This document shows positions 20,517 to 29,856 of a stretch of 64,000 nucleotides of DNA, in pieces (positions within the stretch are counted from its first letter, which is position 1; the number at the start of each line of letters is the position of its first letter). The notes beneath the pieces were generated by a model. The model worked only from the letters and a program-made list of their open reading frames with translations. It did not search any database and had not been told where the DNA came from. This stretch comes from Draconibacterium sp. (GTDB lineage Bacteria > Bacteroidota > Bacteroidia > Bacteroidales > Prolixibacteraceae), in NCBI GenBank assembly GCA_016705335.1, contig JADIYN010000013.1:1-64000 (forward strand). The letters are read 5' to 3'. The position numbers and the translations under genes are program-made.

Positions 20517-21252
20517 ATTCCCCCTCCGGATACTCCACATTCACCAAAAACAACCCTTTTGCAGGAGCGGAAGCGCCGGCGGCACCGCGATCTTTGGCTT
20601 CAATTATTTTCCTGAAATCGATGAGCGAGAGTTTTCCTTTTCCTACTTCGAGGAGTGTACCAACAATTGCGCGGACCATGTTTCGCAAAAGCGATCAGCT
20701 TTTATAGTAAAAATCAGTTGCATATTCACAACTTCCCCTCTGCCCAAAGAATTTTTACAGTTGTTGGTTTTCACATCGGTATGTAACCGGCTGAAACTTG
20801 TAAAATCTTCATATTCAGCTAAAATGCGTGCGGCTTCATTCATTTTATCAATGTCCAGCGGTAGCAAATACTTAAAGCTTGTCGGTTTTAAACGGATTTT
20901 TGCGTTGAAATGTAATATTTATAGGTGCGCGAAACGGCGCTAAACCGGGCGTGTAAATCGGGTTCAACCGGCCATATTTTTTGACAGGCAATATCGTAGG
21001 GTAAAAGACTGTTCAATTTATAAAGCAGGTTTTCCGGTTCCTGGATTTCTTTCTCCAGCTCGAAATGAAGTACAAAAAATGAGGCGTGAACACCTGTATC
21101 CGTGCGCCCGGCACCAACAACCTCAATGGTTTCGCGCAACACGGTTGACAAAGTTTTTTCAAGTACTTCCTGCACAGAAATGGCGTTGGGCTGAATTTGC
21201 CAACCGTGGTAATTTGTTCCTTTATAACTGATTTGTAAAAATACCGTTTCAA
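20515..21252 (-). CDS. truA: tRNA pseudouridine synthase A, three frameshifts
   Basis: TruA makes pseudouridine at positions 38-40 of the tRNA anticodon stem. The catalytic aspartate is in GAGRTDTGVHA. SYKGTNYHGWQIQPN opens the fold, DLHARFSAVSRTYKYYI follows, then EDFTSFSRL, and LRNMVRAIVGTLLEVG and PAKGLFLVNVEYPEGE close it. The first break is in the TATTTTTAC run right after a TTG start at 21252 (MKRYF then LQISYKG), the second near 20885, the third near 20685. All lie at short homopolymers. Because the gene is widely conserved and every block is present, sequencing indels are the best explanation. It runs on from the glycoside hydrolase gene with 26 bases between. Confidence 0.88.
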
Positions 21253-21278
21253 ATTCCAAAATTTTTATTTCAAAACAA

Positions 21279-23087
21279 CTACCCAATCTTTTCACTTTCT
21301 GACGGTGGAATCCCCACACTTTGAAATCCTTTCCCTGCACCGTTTCAACAGTCCCTGCCTGCATTTCACCACCCTCGCGCGGATTGAACCATTTGATGGA
21401 AAAGGTTTTGTCACCGCTCAAATTGATTTTAGCATTTTGAGTTCCGGCAGGTAAATAGGCAATGTATATTTCACCCGGTTTTTCAAGACAAAAAGCGCCT
21501 TTATTAATCACAAGTTCATCGCTGCATTTCATTTCTTCCAAAGGAAATTGCTGAACAAACCGGGTTGCCAGTGTCGATTGTTTCCACCATGTATCGCGAC
21601 TGCGGAAATCGTCGAGGTTTAAATCGTTGTGCGGGTAACGGTAACCGCAATACCATTCCACTCCTGCCCCACCTGCGAGCAAAGTTCCCCACAGACAATC
21701 CTGACGCACTGTATCGTGTTGGGCATCATGTGAATCGGGCATCACACCCTTCCATGCGGGACCAATTTCATCGAGATTTACAAGCCATCGTTTTCCTGAT
21801 TTCGCTGATTCATCAACCCATTTTTTAACCCGCTCGTGAACCCTTGCCGGGTCGCCGATTTGCATGGAAGGCCCATCCATATTTTCAAATCCCAACATCG
21901 GGTTCAGGTATTCGTCCTGGTGACTGTCGTTTGAATGGGTGTGCAAAACCACGATTGACGGATAGCTGGTTACCTGTTTCAGGAAATTCATCATATCTTT
22001 TTTCTGTGCATCAGTTTGCCCTATTGGAGACCAGTTTGTTGGTCCGTTTTCTTCGCCAATATTCCACGAAACCGCCAGATGATGACCAAATCGCGCGACC
22101 AATTCACGCACGTACAATTTACGCTGCACATCGGTGTAACCGTTGTCGAGTAAACATTCGTTTTCGGTTTCCTGTAACACAAAATGGTTCATGATACCCA
22201 GTTTTTCCATGTGATCGAAAACCAACTCCCACTGGTCGAGTTTGCTGCAATCGAAACGATAGCGTTCATTGTGGTCGGCATAAGGCCAGACATCTTTTCC
22301 ATCGCCCAAAATATTCATTGTGAGCATGTAAACTGAATTTACACCAACCGATTGCAAATAGTTTAACGCGCCAATTATTGTTTTCCTTTTCCATTTTGCC
22401 AGGTTGGATTACCCTGTTTCCAGTCGGCAAAATGGGGTTTATATTTATGCAGACTTTTTTTGGGATCGGCTTCACCTTCGCGTACTTCAGTTTTCAGGCT
22501 GTAACGCAAAGTTTGGTCGAAATCGGCAAATGCCAGAAAATTCTCGGGACTGTCGGCGCCATTTTTTATCCATATTTCGTCGGAATCCTGAAATTTGAAA
22601 TAACCTTTACCTCCGTTTACAATTCTTCCTTTTGCCCGAAAATCGTCGCCTGTTTTGTCGGAAGCCGCAACTTCAAAACTTTCTTCAATTCCATCTCCAT
22701 CAACAGGATCACCCATATTTTCGCCATCTTTTACAACAATATCCTTTCCTTTTCTGAAAGATATTTTGTAATTCCATGTTCCCGTAATATCCGGGCGAAA
22801 ATGGATTTTCCAGATATTTCCGGCATCAGCTGAAGTTTCGGCAGAATTTCCATCGGCTGCAAAAAAACCTGGAACTGTGTATGATTTTGTGCCGTTTGTA
22901 AAAGTCGCTTCCAGTTTATAATCCAAAAACGGATTTTCCTTAGCCCATTCCGAAGTTTCGGGACCGTTTAAAACCAGTGTGATTTTGTCCACTGCTGCAA
23001 TTCACCTTCAACTGCAATGGTTTGTTTTTGTTGATTTTGGCACGAAAAAAAGAGGAGAACCGATACAAAGAAGGTTAGGTTTTTCAT
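21279..23087 (-). CDS. Lipoprotein glycoside hydrolase, DUF5060/apiosidase-like, frameshifted
   Basis: About 600 residues from ATG 23087. Lipobox LFFSC (cysteine 16) puts it on a membrane surface. An N-terminal DUF5060-like beta-sandwich (LVLNGPETSEWAKENP, FRPDITGTWNYKISF, FFAADGN) is followed by a TIM-barrel (MLTMNILGDGKDVWPY, RYRFDCSKLDQWELVFDHME, AVSWNIGEENGP, WLVNLDEIGPAW) and a C-terminal sandwich like the putative collagen-binding domain seen after DUF4038 barrels. The probable catalytic acids are the glutamates in GEENG and LDEIG. Frames break near 23000, 22380 and 21320. After the last break KVWGIPPSESEKIG ends at TAG 21279-21281, whereas the uncorrected frame runs on into truA. It sits with DUF1080 and CE15 genes. 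Confidence 0.8.
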
Positions 23088-23148
23088 GTAGGTAAAAGTT
23101 AAAAAAACGGGTTAGTATTTCAATATCAAAATAAAATTTCATGATGTT

Positions 23149-23176
23149 GTCAGCCCCAAAAGTCATCGGGGCTGAC
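23149..23176. terminator. Hairpin downstream of the DUF1080 gene
   Basis: GTCAGCCCC (23149-23157) pairs perfectly with GGGGCTGAC (23168-23176). It begins about 10 bases after the DUF1080 stop on the minus strand and is followed by an AT-rich stretch, so it probably terminates that transcript. The CATCGGGG part resembles the palindrome family. Confidence 0.55.
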
Positions 23177-23186
23177 AAGTCTTGAA

Positions 23187-23889
23187 CTATTCTGTTTTTG
23201 TAATTCTGTCAATTGGTGTCAATTCAAGTTTTCTGAATTCAACTTCAGAACCTTCAGCCTGAACAGCTATTTGCCCTTTAGTTGCAGTGCAGTTGGTTCC
23301 AAAATTCACAAGATCATCGTTTACCCAAACTTTTATTGAATCGGCAACACATTCAACCATTATTTTATTCCATTCACCTAAAGGTTTCTCTGAGCCGTTA
23401 GTGAGATTCAGAATATGGCGTTCCTATCCTTCAGTGCCTCCCCAGTTTTCTTTTGGTCCGCGGCGGGCTTCCATGTCAGGCACAGTAATATCTTCGACAA
23501 TACACCAGAAATCGCCTGCATTTTCGTGCATCATTTGCACTTCAAGCGATTTTGGAAACATGGCGTACAATGCCCGTGGAGTTGAGGCGTGCACAAGTAA
23601 TCCGCAGTTTCCCGGTACACCAGCAAAACGGTACTCGGCCACAATCCTGTAGTTTTGATAAACCGAATCGGTGATTAAATGCCCGCCGGGTGTTCCCAAA
23701 CTAACCAGCATTGAGTCGCGCACAATAAACGGATTGACCGTGTCGGGATTTTGGTCCATTGCCGGAACATCAACATGCCAACCGGTTAAATCGACACCAT
23801 TGAACAACGAAACTGTTTTTGGAGCTGAAGGTGCTACAGCGCATGAATACGCCACAAAAAGCAGAGAAGCAAAATAATAGATTTTTCAT
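23187..23889 (-). CDS. DUF1080 (3-keto-disaccharide hydrolase-like) lipoprotein, frameshifted
   Basis: A single laminin-G-like jelly roll of the DUF1080 type: SLFNGVDLTGWH at the start, then YRIVAEYRFAGVPGNCGLLVH, KSLEVQMMHENAGDFWCI and the closing KGQIAVQAEGSEVEFRKLEL. The signal reads as a lipoprotein (FVAYSC) if one base is removed in the A-run after ATG 23889. A second break lies near 23425. Rebuilt, it is about 230 residues. Family members cleave or bind 3-keto-glycosides or act as carbohydrate-binding partners. It lies between the GH and CE15 genes on the same strand. Confidence 0.82.
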
Positions 23890-23933
23890 TTTTGTATAAT
23901 TTAAGTTGAAAATAAAGTCAAATTAGTTATTTG

Positions 23934-25207
23934 TTATTTGATATTCAATTGTTGTTTTGCCCATTTTATGTATTGTTCCCAGTCATAATCGGTAACATCA
24001 TGAACCCCGGTTCGCATATGATAGGCAACCGTGTTTTGAATTGGCTGGTTAACTCCCGGCATTTCAATCGATTCAATTCCCTTTTTCCATATAACTGATA
24101 AACGGGAGTTGCGTAATAGGCGCCCAAAAATTCTCCGTACGGATCAGCCCATTTGTCATCTTCGGCACTGGCAACATAAAGCGGGCGCGGGGCTATCAAT
24201 GCCAAAAGTTCGTGCTGATCAACCGGCATAATATCTTCTTTGTTGCTGAAGTTGTGAAAGTTCTTACAAAACCAAAAAGGAAAACTGTTGTTGATTCGCC
24301 AAAGGGTTTCGCCAAACTTACGTTTTGAAAGCGCTGCACCTCCGCAACCCGAATCGTTGGAGATTACTGCGGCAAAACGTTTGTCAGTTGCCCCTGCCCA
24401 AAGCGAGGTTTTTCCCAGGCGAGAGTGGCCAAAAACGATTACTTTCGAGGCATCCACATCAGCATCTTTTTCGAAATAATCCATCGCGCGACTCAAGCCC
24501 CAGCTCCATGCAGCAATACTTCCCCACTCATTATCAGCAGGTTGTTTTTGTCCGTCTTTATAAAATAATGGGTGAATTCCATCGGTGAAATCATCTTTGT
24601 CGGGATCAACTTCGCCATAATAAATTGTTGCTAAACCCATTCCTGCTTCCAGCATTTTTTCGATTGCCCAGCGGTTGTTGCGTACCCCTCGCGATTGTTC
24701 AGTTAGCTTGTTATATGCAATTCCGAAAGAAGCATTGTTTGCAACCCAGGCATCAGAAATAATTATGTTGGGATCTGAAGCAACTGTATGATTTCCATAA
24801 AAATTGTAGCCGATAAAAAGTGGTGCTTTCGCTACATTTTTTGGCAAATACATAAGGATTGTAAAATCGAGTTTTTTACCGTTTTTTTCAAAACTGAGTT
24901 CAACCTGTTTTCGTTTTGCTTTGCCGTTAAAAGCATCGTCACTTTCTTCTACTATTTCAAAAGATGAAATTTTTAGATCGCCCGGGATTTCTCCAAACAT
25001 GTTTTGAGTAAAATATTCCTCCAACTCGGGTCGGCGTTTTTTCTCCCAGTCTTTTACATTCTTTACTTTTTTTAGCTTGAATGTGAGCAGCGGATCGGGC
25101 ACCACAAATTGAGGAACTTTACTTTCATCATAATTTGGTTCGAATTGCTGTGCAAAAACAATTTGAGTGAAAAGGATGGAGATAAAGAGAAGTGATAGTT
25201 TTTTCAT
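23934..25207 (-). CDS. CE15 glucuronoyl esterase-like hydrolase, one frameshift
   Basis: Alpha/beta hydrolase of carbohydrate esterase family 15. Signal peptide from ATG 25207 (MKKLSLLFISIL, cleavage after FAQ). The nucleophile serine is in GHSRLGK, the oxyanion and substrate block is SNDSGCGGAALSKRKFGE, and the catalytic histidine is in DQHELLALIAPRPLY. The frame breaks near 24080, after which NTVAYHMRTGVHDVTDYDW and KWAKQQLNIK complete the protein (about 424 residues). CE15 enzymes cut the ester between glucuronic acid on xylan and lignin alcohols, which fits with the GH10 xylanase of this window. Confidence 0.87.
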
Positions 25208-25248
25208 AATATTTTGTTTCAATTTTTTCAAGTTTCGGGTTCAGGGTT

Positions 25249-25279
25249 CAAAGTTTAAAGTTTAAAGTTTAAAGTTTAA
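25249..25279. repeat. AAAGTTT heptamer tandem repeat
   Basis: Four tandem copies of AAAGTTT lie just upstream of the CE15 gene. Related single or double units occur at 43668-43690 and, more degraded, near 3700-3740 and 34292-34330, always between genes. Confidence 0.7.
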
Positions 25280-25296
25280 TCTTCCGACTTCCGACT

Positions 25297-26959
25297 TCAA
25301 TATGCGAAACTGCTTCCACCCAAAAATTCGCGTAATAACGAAGTTGGCGGAATTTCGCTGTCATCGATTTGTTTAAACCACGACAGGAATTTCAGCAACC
25401 GGTTTGCTTCGATATATTCTTCACGGTTTTCAGGTACATTTTTCAAAATGGGCTCAGCATATTTTTTTAGTACTGCAAGTTCGTATAAAGTTGCCGAGTT
25501 AAACATTACATCGGCATTTTCCTGGTAAGGAAATATGTTTTTCTCTTCTCCCCTGCACCGATGGCCAGCGTTTTATAGTTTCTGATGCTGAATACCCGCG
25601 GTATTTGCTGTCGCGGATAATTCGCCTTAACAGCCGGTTATCTGCTGTTGAAATGTGGGTATGTTCATCAAACGAAATTTGAGTAAGCGCCGAAATAAAA
25701 ATATTGAATGTATATTTTCTTTCGATTTTGGTAAGTAACCCGGGATTCATTCCATGAATTCCTTCAACAACAAGAATATCTGCCGGCATAAGTTTCAGTT
25801 TTCTTCCACTTGCTGTGCGTCGGCCCAATTGAAAATCAAATCCCGGTAATTCGATTTCCTTACCATCCAAAAGCTCAAGTAAATGTTTGTTAAAATAATC
25901 AATATCAATTGCATCAATCGATTCAAAATCATATTCTCCAAATTCATCGATGGGTGTTAATTCGCGATCAACAAAATAATCGTCGAGCGAAATCAGGTAT
26001 GGGCGCAATCCGTTTACAGCAAGTTGCACACCGAGGCGTTTGCTAAAAGTAGTTTTTCCTGATGCTGACGGACCTGAAACAAGGACGATTTTTAAATCGC
26101 CATCCAGTTTATGAATCATATTGGCAATCTCGGCAATCTTTTTCTCGTGCAAAGCTTCCGAAATTTTTAAAACATCGCCGCTGTGGTTGTTTATTGTAAA
26201 ATTATTGAGGTTGCCAATTGTTGAAACATTCAGAATTTCGGCCCAGTCTTTTTGTTCCTGAAAAATTCCAAACAATTTGTTTCGTTCCACCAGCTTATGC
26301 AACTTGTCAAAGTTCTTAGGTTTTGGCACCTGCAACAAAAGCCCGTCAAAATAAGATATCAAACCAAAATTTAAAATATAACCGGTTGACGGTAAAAGAT
26401 GCCCGTAAAAATAGTTGGCCAGATTGTTTATGAAATACAGGCTTGAAAACAGGTTTCCCTGCTGTTCGAATAACTGCGCTTTGTCAACGAGCCCCTGTTG
26501 CCGCAATAATTCAATAACTTCAGTAGTTTGCATTCGTTTCTTGACAAATGGAATATCCTGACGAATCAACGATTTCATTTCCTGCACAATAGTGAAAATA
26601 TCCGAGTCGGTAATTTCCCTGCCCAAACCGTTCAATTCAAAAAAGTAGCCGTTCGAAATGCCATTTTGAATTTTCAGGCTTACTTCGGGAAAGGTTTCTT
26701 TAACAGCTGCATACAGAACAAAAATCAGGCTCCTGATATAGAGGCGTCTTCCATCGGGATGCGTAAAATCAAAAAATTCAATGCGTTTGGGTTTAACCAA
26801 ACAAAACGAAAGTTCTCTGACCTGGTTGTTGACAATAGCGCCACAAACCTTGTTTTCAAGTTTTATATCAAGATCCCGGCTGATTTCGAGTAAGGATGTT
26901 CCCCAAAGGATATTCGTGAACTGAATTTGTGTTTTACAATATATTTCGACTTGTTTCAT
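25297..26959 (-). CDS. Nucleoside (uridine) kinase with N-terminal TGS-like region, one frameshift
   Basis: About 554 residues, cytoplasmic. The N-terminal half resembles the TGS and second additional domains of threonyl-tRNA synthetase, an arrangement common in Bacteroidota and Firmicutes nucleoside kinases. The kinase half has Walker A SGPSASGKTTFSKRL, the DDYF motif in SLDDYFVDREL, FESIDAIDID and ILVVEGIHGMNPGL, all of the phosphoribulokinase/uridine kinase fold. It phosphorylates uridine or a related nucleoside. The frame breaks near 25510-25545, and NADVMFNSATLYELAVLKKY then completes the conserved C-terminus to 25297. Confidence 0.87.
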
Positions 26960-27206
26960 TATAAAGATAGTTGGGTGAAGGAAATGCGAAGCAAGATTTT
27001 AATTTGTTGCTATTTATTATCAATCTCTTTTCGTTTAATATTTGGTTTAAAATTTCAAAATAACTGTTTTAAAGTTTGTTTTTTTAGTATGAAAGTAAAA
27101 GTATTAAAAAATATGCGAAAGAGTCAATATAAAACAGGTTTGAATTTTTGCGACACCACACCAATATACTGAAAACATTAGTGAAAAATCATGAAATTTC
27201 AGGAAC

Positions 27207-27234
27207 AAAAAAGGAGAAGTATAAACTTCTCCTT
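27207..27234 (-). terminator. Terminator after the tRNA remnant
   Basis: AAGGAGAAGT (27211-27220) pairs with ACTTCTCCTT (27225-27234), with a T-tract downstream on the minus strand. It parallels the terminator that follows the intact tRNA-Lys (27577-27600), including a similar AATTAT linker. Confidence 0.8.
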
Positions 27235-27239
27235 AATTA

Positions 27240-27322
27240 TGGTACAGCTGGTTCCGATAGCTATCGGAAGAACCCAGGACCCTTCCGCAAAGCGGAATGC
27301 TCAACCTACTGAGATACTGATT
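27240..27322 (-). pseudogene. Degenerate tRNA copy with a palindrome in its T-loop
   Basis: On the minus strand this stretch aligns with tRNA-Lys: CAGTA, CTCAG-AGGT-GAGCA (D-arm), a TTCCG/CGGAA anticodon stem, the identical GGGTCCTGGGTTC, then CCAGCTG. The 5' acceptor strand no longer pairs with the 3' CTGTACC, the anticodon loop is short (CTTTG), and an 18-base perfect palindrome (27252-27269, centre GATAGCTATC) sits where the T-loop should be. It cannot be a normal tRNA. Its 5' part is also the last seven codons and the stop of the GIY-YIG ORF. Confidence 0.7.
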
Positions 27323-27555
27323 AGCGATTCGATATAAGTTCGAGATTTTTTAAGCTTGATAAACTTCTCACTTTGCATTGCTTCAGTTTTAAATGAATAA
27401 ATTTCGGAATAAACAAAATGCCATGGAATTCCGGAATCAGTATATTTTCCTTTCTTTCGGTTATGCTCGGTCAATCTTCTTTCTAAGTCATTAGTATAAC
27501 CAACGTAGTAACGGTCAATTACTTTGCTGTATAAAATATATACCGTAAAAATCAT
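27301..27555 (-). CDS. GIY-YIG nuclease family protein
   Basis: 84 residues, the small single-domain UPF0213/YhbQ type. FTVYILYS and YYVGYTNDLERRLTEHN give the two-strand core (variants of GIY and YIG) and the arginine, and the glutamate is in MQSEKFIKLKK. GIY-YIG domains cut DNA with one metal ion. The ATG lies 22 bases after the terminator of tRNA-Lys. The last residues (SLISISVG) and the TGA are encoded by the 5' part of the tRNA remnant. Same-strand flanking by a tRNA gene and a tRNA copy suggests insertion near a tRNA. It may be a mobile homing-type gene, but no activity can be inferred with certainty. Confidence 0.85.
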   Translation of the reverse strand: MIFTVYILYSKVIDRYYVGYTNDLERRLTEHNRKKGKYTDSGIPWHFVYSEIYSFKTEAMQSEKFIKLKKSRTYIESLISISVG

Positions 27556-27576
27556 TGATAATGAATTGATTTTAAC

Positions 27577-27600
27577 AAAAAAGGAAGCTTTCGCTTCCTT
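27577..27600 (-). terminator. Terminator of tRNA-Lys
   Basis: AAGGAAGC (27581-27588) pairs with GCTTCCTT (27593-27600) around TTTC, followed on the minus strand by six Ts. It is 8 bases downstream of the tRNA 3' end. Confidence 0.85.
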
Positions 27601-27608
27601 GATTATTG

Positions 27609-27681
27609 TGACCCAGCTGGGGCTCGAACCCAGGACCCCATCCTTAAAAGGGATGTGCTCTACCTGCTGAGCTACTGAGTC
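27609..27681 (-). tRNA. tRNA-Lys (TTT anticodon)
   Basis: A complete 73-nt cloverleaf on the minus strand. Acceptor GACTCAG/CTGGGTC has one G-T pair, the D-arm is GCTC/GAGC, the anticodon stem CATCC/GGATG has loop CTTTTAA (anticodon TTT), the T-arm is CTGGG/CCCAG with loop TTCGAGC, and the discriminator is A. CCA is not encoded. A promoter lies upstream and a terminator just downstream. Confidence 0.95.
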
Positions 27682-27716
27682 ATCCTTGTTGTACCTTTAT
27701 TTCTCAAAGGCGGGTG

Positions 27717-27747
27717 CAAAAGTAGTATTTATTTTTTTTTACACAAA
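27717..27747 (-). promoter_or_regulatory. Promoter of tRNA-Lys
   Basis: On the minus strand the -33 element TTTG (27747-27744), a 19-base spacer and the -7 element TACTTTTG (27724-27717) match the Bacteroidota consensus. The same -7 octamer stands before the RNase P RNA. Confidence 0.75.
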
Positions 27748-27922
27748 CCCAAATCATTTTTTTTGAAAAAAAATACAAATACTGAAATTCAACTTCATAT
27801 CTCTATGAAAATGGTAACTAAAGAATACTCCAATCTTTTCGGCTATTTAAATTTAATGTTTAGTTTTGGCGCAATCAAAACACTGCTTGTATTATGATTG
27901 AAACAATTAAACCATTTATTCT

Positions 27923-29731
27923 GTGTTAACTTTTGAAGGATATATAGTAATTGGGGTAATTGTTTTAATGATTATTGCCTTGTACATGGAAGTAATGCGT
28001 TCAGGGTTAATACTTTTTTCCGCTACTACCTTACTTTTGGCAATAGGAGTAATTAATGACAAAGATGCACTGGCAGGTTTCGCCAACGAAGGAATGATTA
28101 CTGTTGGTATTCTGTTTATTGTAAGCGAAGGAGTCCGTCAATCCGGTATTTTAAACAGGCTTGCCCAATCTTACCTGCCCCGAAAAAGGGGAAAAATGGT
28201 TTTTCTGCTTCCCCGGATTATGTTACCGGTTTCCTTTATTTCGGCATTTCTTAACAATACGCCGGTTGTAATAATTTTTGCGCCTATTATTAAAAACTGG
28301 ACTGAAAAACTAAATCTTTCATCGCAAAAATTCCTGATTCCCTTGTCTTATGCAACAATCATGGGTGGAATGTGTACGCTTATCGGCACTTCAACTAACC
28401 TAGTTGTGCATGGTTTAATTATCGATAACGGATATGAAGGATTCAACATGTTCGAATTAGGAAAAATCGGGATTGTTGTAACAGCTGTCGGAACTTTATA
28501 TATTTCAATTGCCGGCAATTTGCTTTTACCGGGGAAAAAAATAATCTTCAACTCCAAAAGCCGTACCGAATACAAAGACTATTCATACGATATAATTATT
28601 CCTGAAAGCAGTAATTTAATTGGACTGGAAGTTAAAAACGGAAGATTGAAGGAATTGAACAACCTTTTTGTAAGAAGTATTGAACGGGGAGGCAATATAA
28701 TTGAAACCCAGAAAGGAGCTTTTAATTTATTGGCAAATGACCAATTGCATGTTGAAGGAAAATCGGACCGTTTGAATTATATTTTGGCAAATGAACACAT
28801 AAAATTGAACGGAATTGAACTCGTAAAAAACTTTCCGAAAAGCGAACTCAAACAATATGAAGCAGTAATTTCACCCCGTTTTCCAGGGGTAGGAAAAACG
28901 CTTTCAGAATACAATATTTTTGAACATTACCAGGCAGTTGTACTTGCTATTCACCGCAATGGGGAACGTTTAACTTCGAACCTCGGAAATCTTGAACTGA
29001 AAGAAGGTGATAATCTCATTTTACTTACTACAGAAAAATTTATCCAATCCTGGGGCGACTCAAAGATCTTTTACCTTACCTCCTACATTCGCGATTATAA
29101 AACTACCGGAACATTCTGGAAAAAATGGATTGCCTTCGTTATTTTACTGATAATGATTACCGGGGCTACTTTAGGGCAGTTCTTTTCATCACCAAAAGGT
29201 ATCTCTTTTGATATGTTTTATTTTTCTGCAATTGCTGCAGTATTACTGGTCTGGTTTAAAATTATGCCACATCAGAAATATACAAAAGCAATAAGCTGGG
29301 ATGTGCTTATAACAATCGCATTTTCGTTTGCCCTGAGTAAAGCACTGCAAAACTCGGGCGCTGCCGATGCAATTGCACATGCAACAATAAATATTGGGAA
29401 AGGGTTGGGACCAGTTGGCGTGTTAGCTGCAGTATTTATTATTACAACAATATTTACCGAAATAATTACAAATAATGCCGCAGCAGCAATTGTATTTCCT
29501 ATTGCACTTTCAGCAGCAACACAACTTGGCGTCGATCCAAAACCATTTTTTGTTGCAATTGCAATTGCAGCTTCAGCCAGTTTTGCAACTCCTATTGGCT
29601 ATCAAACCAATTTACTTGTACAGGCAATTGGCAATTACAAATTCAAAGATTACCTGAAAATCGGTTTGCCACTGAATATTATTGTTTTTTTAATATCATT
29701 ATTACTTATCCCATTGTTTTGGAGTTTTTAA
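27923..29731 (+). CDS. SLC13/ArsB-type permease with two TrkA-C domains, probable sulfate transporter
   Basis: 602 residues. Two membrane halves flank a cytoplasmic middle. Helices begin at YIVIGVIVLM, the first half has the signature FLNNTPVVIIFAPI and MGGMCTLIGTSTNLVVHG, and the second has ITNNAAAAIVFPIAL and ATPIGYQTNLLV. Between them (about residues 210-380) lie two RCK_C/TrkA-C modules (LIGLEVKNGRLKEL..., LEVKEGDNLILL-like text). This architecture is the usual sulfate uptake system of bacteria that lack CysTWA. Position directly upstream of cysD and cysNC supports sulfate as substrate. GTG at 27923 is taken as the start because no better ATG precedes the first helix. Confidence 0.85.
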   Translation: MLTFEGYIVIGVIVLMIIALYMEVMRSGLILFSATTLLLAIGVINDKDALAGFANEGMITVGILFIVSEGVRQSGILNRLAQSYLPRKRGKMVFLLPRIMLPVSFISAFLNNTPVVIIFAPIIKNWTEKLNLSSQKFLIPLSYATIMGGMCTLIGTSTNLVVHGLIIDNGYEGFNMFELGKIGIVVTAVGTLYISIAGNLLLPGKKIIFNSKSRTEYKDYSYDIIIPESSNLIGLEVKNGRLKELNNLFVRSIERGGNIIETQKGAFNLLANDQLHVEGKSDRLNYILANEHIKLNGIELVKNFPKSELKQYEAVISPRFPGVGKTLSEYNIFEHYQAVVLAIHRNGERLTSNLGNLELKEGDNLILLTTEKFIQSWGDSKIFYLTSYIRDYKTTGTFWKKWIAFVILLIMITGATLGQFFSSPKGISFDMFYFSAIAAVLLVWFKIMPHQKYTKAISWDVLITIAFSFALSKALQNSGAADAIAHATINIGKGLGPVGVLAAVFIITTIFTEIITNNAAAAIVFPIALSAATQLGVDPKPFFVAIAIAASASFATPIGYQTNLLVQAIGNYKFKDYLKIGLPLNIIVFLISLLLIPLFWSF

Positions 29732-29781
29732 ATTTTCATCAAACTATAACTTCAAACCATCCCGCAACCTCTCTATTTATA

Positions 29782-29809
29782 TTTGATTGGCCAAAAAAAC
29801 CTATCTTTG
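29782..29809 (+). promoter_or_regulatory. Promoter before cysD
   Basis: The -7 element TATCTTTG (29802-29809) with TTTG at 29782-29785. It gives cysD and cysNC their own transcript in addition to any read-through from the permease gene. Confidence 0.55.
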
Positions 29810-29856
29810 CCCACTTTAAAATATAAAAAGATTTAATAATCTATTGAAACCACTTT

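Noticed and set aside
20440..20943. 167-codon plus-strand frame
   Set aside because: It covers the ATTCA tandem tract and the antisense of truA.
20888..22357. Single long protein fusing a glycoside hydrolase to TruA
   Set aside because: Both proteins have proper ends in neighbouring frames; the fusion results from lost or gained bases.
27240..27322. A second functional tRNA gene
   Set aside because: The acceptor strands do not pair, the anticodon loop is too short and a palindrome fills the T-loop.
27782..27922. Riboswitch upstream of the sulfate permease
   Set aside because: No recognisable SAM or other aptamer core could be traced in this AT-rich leader.
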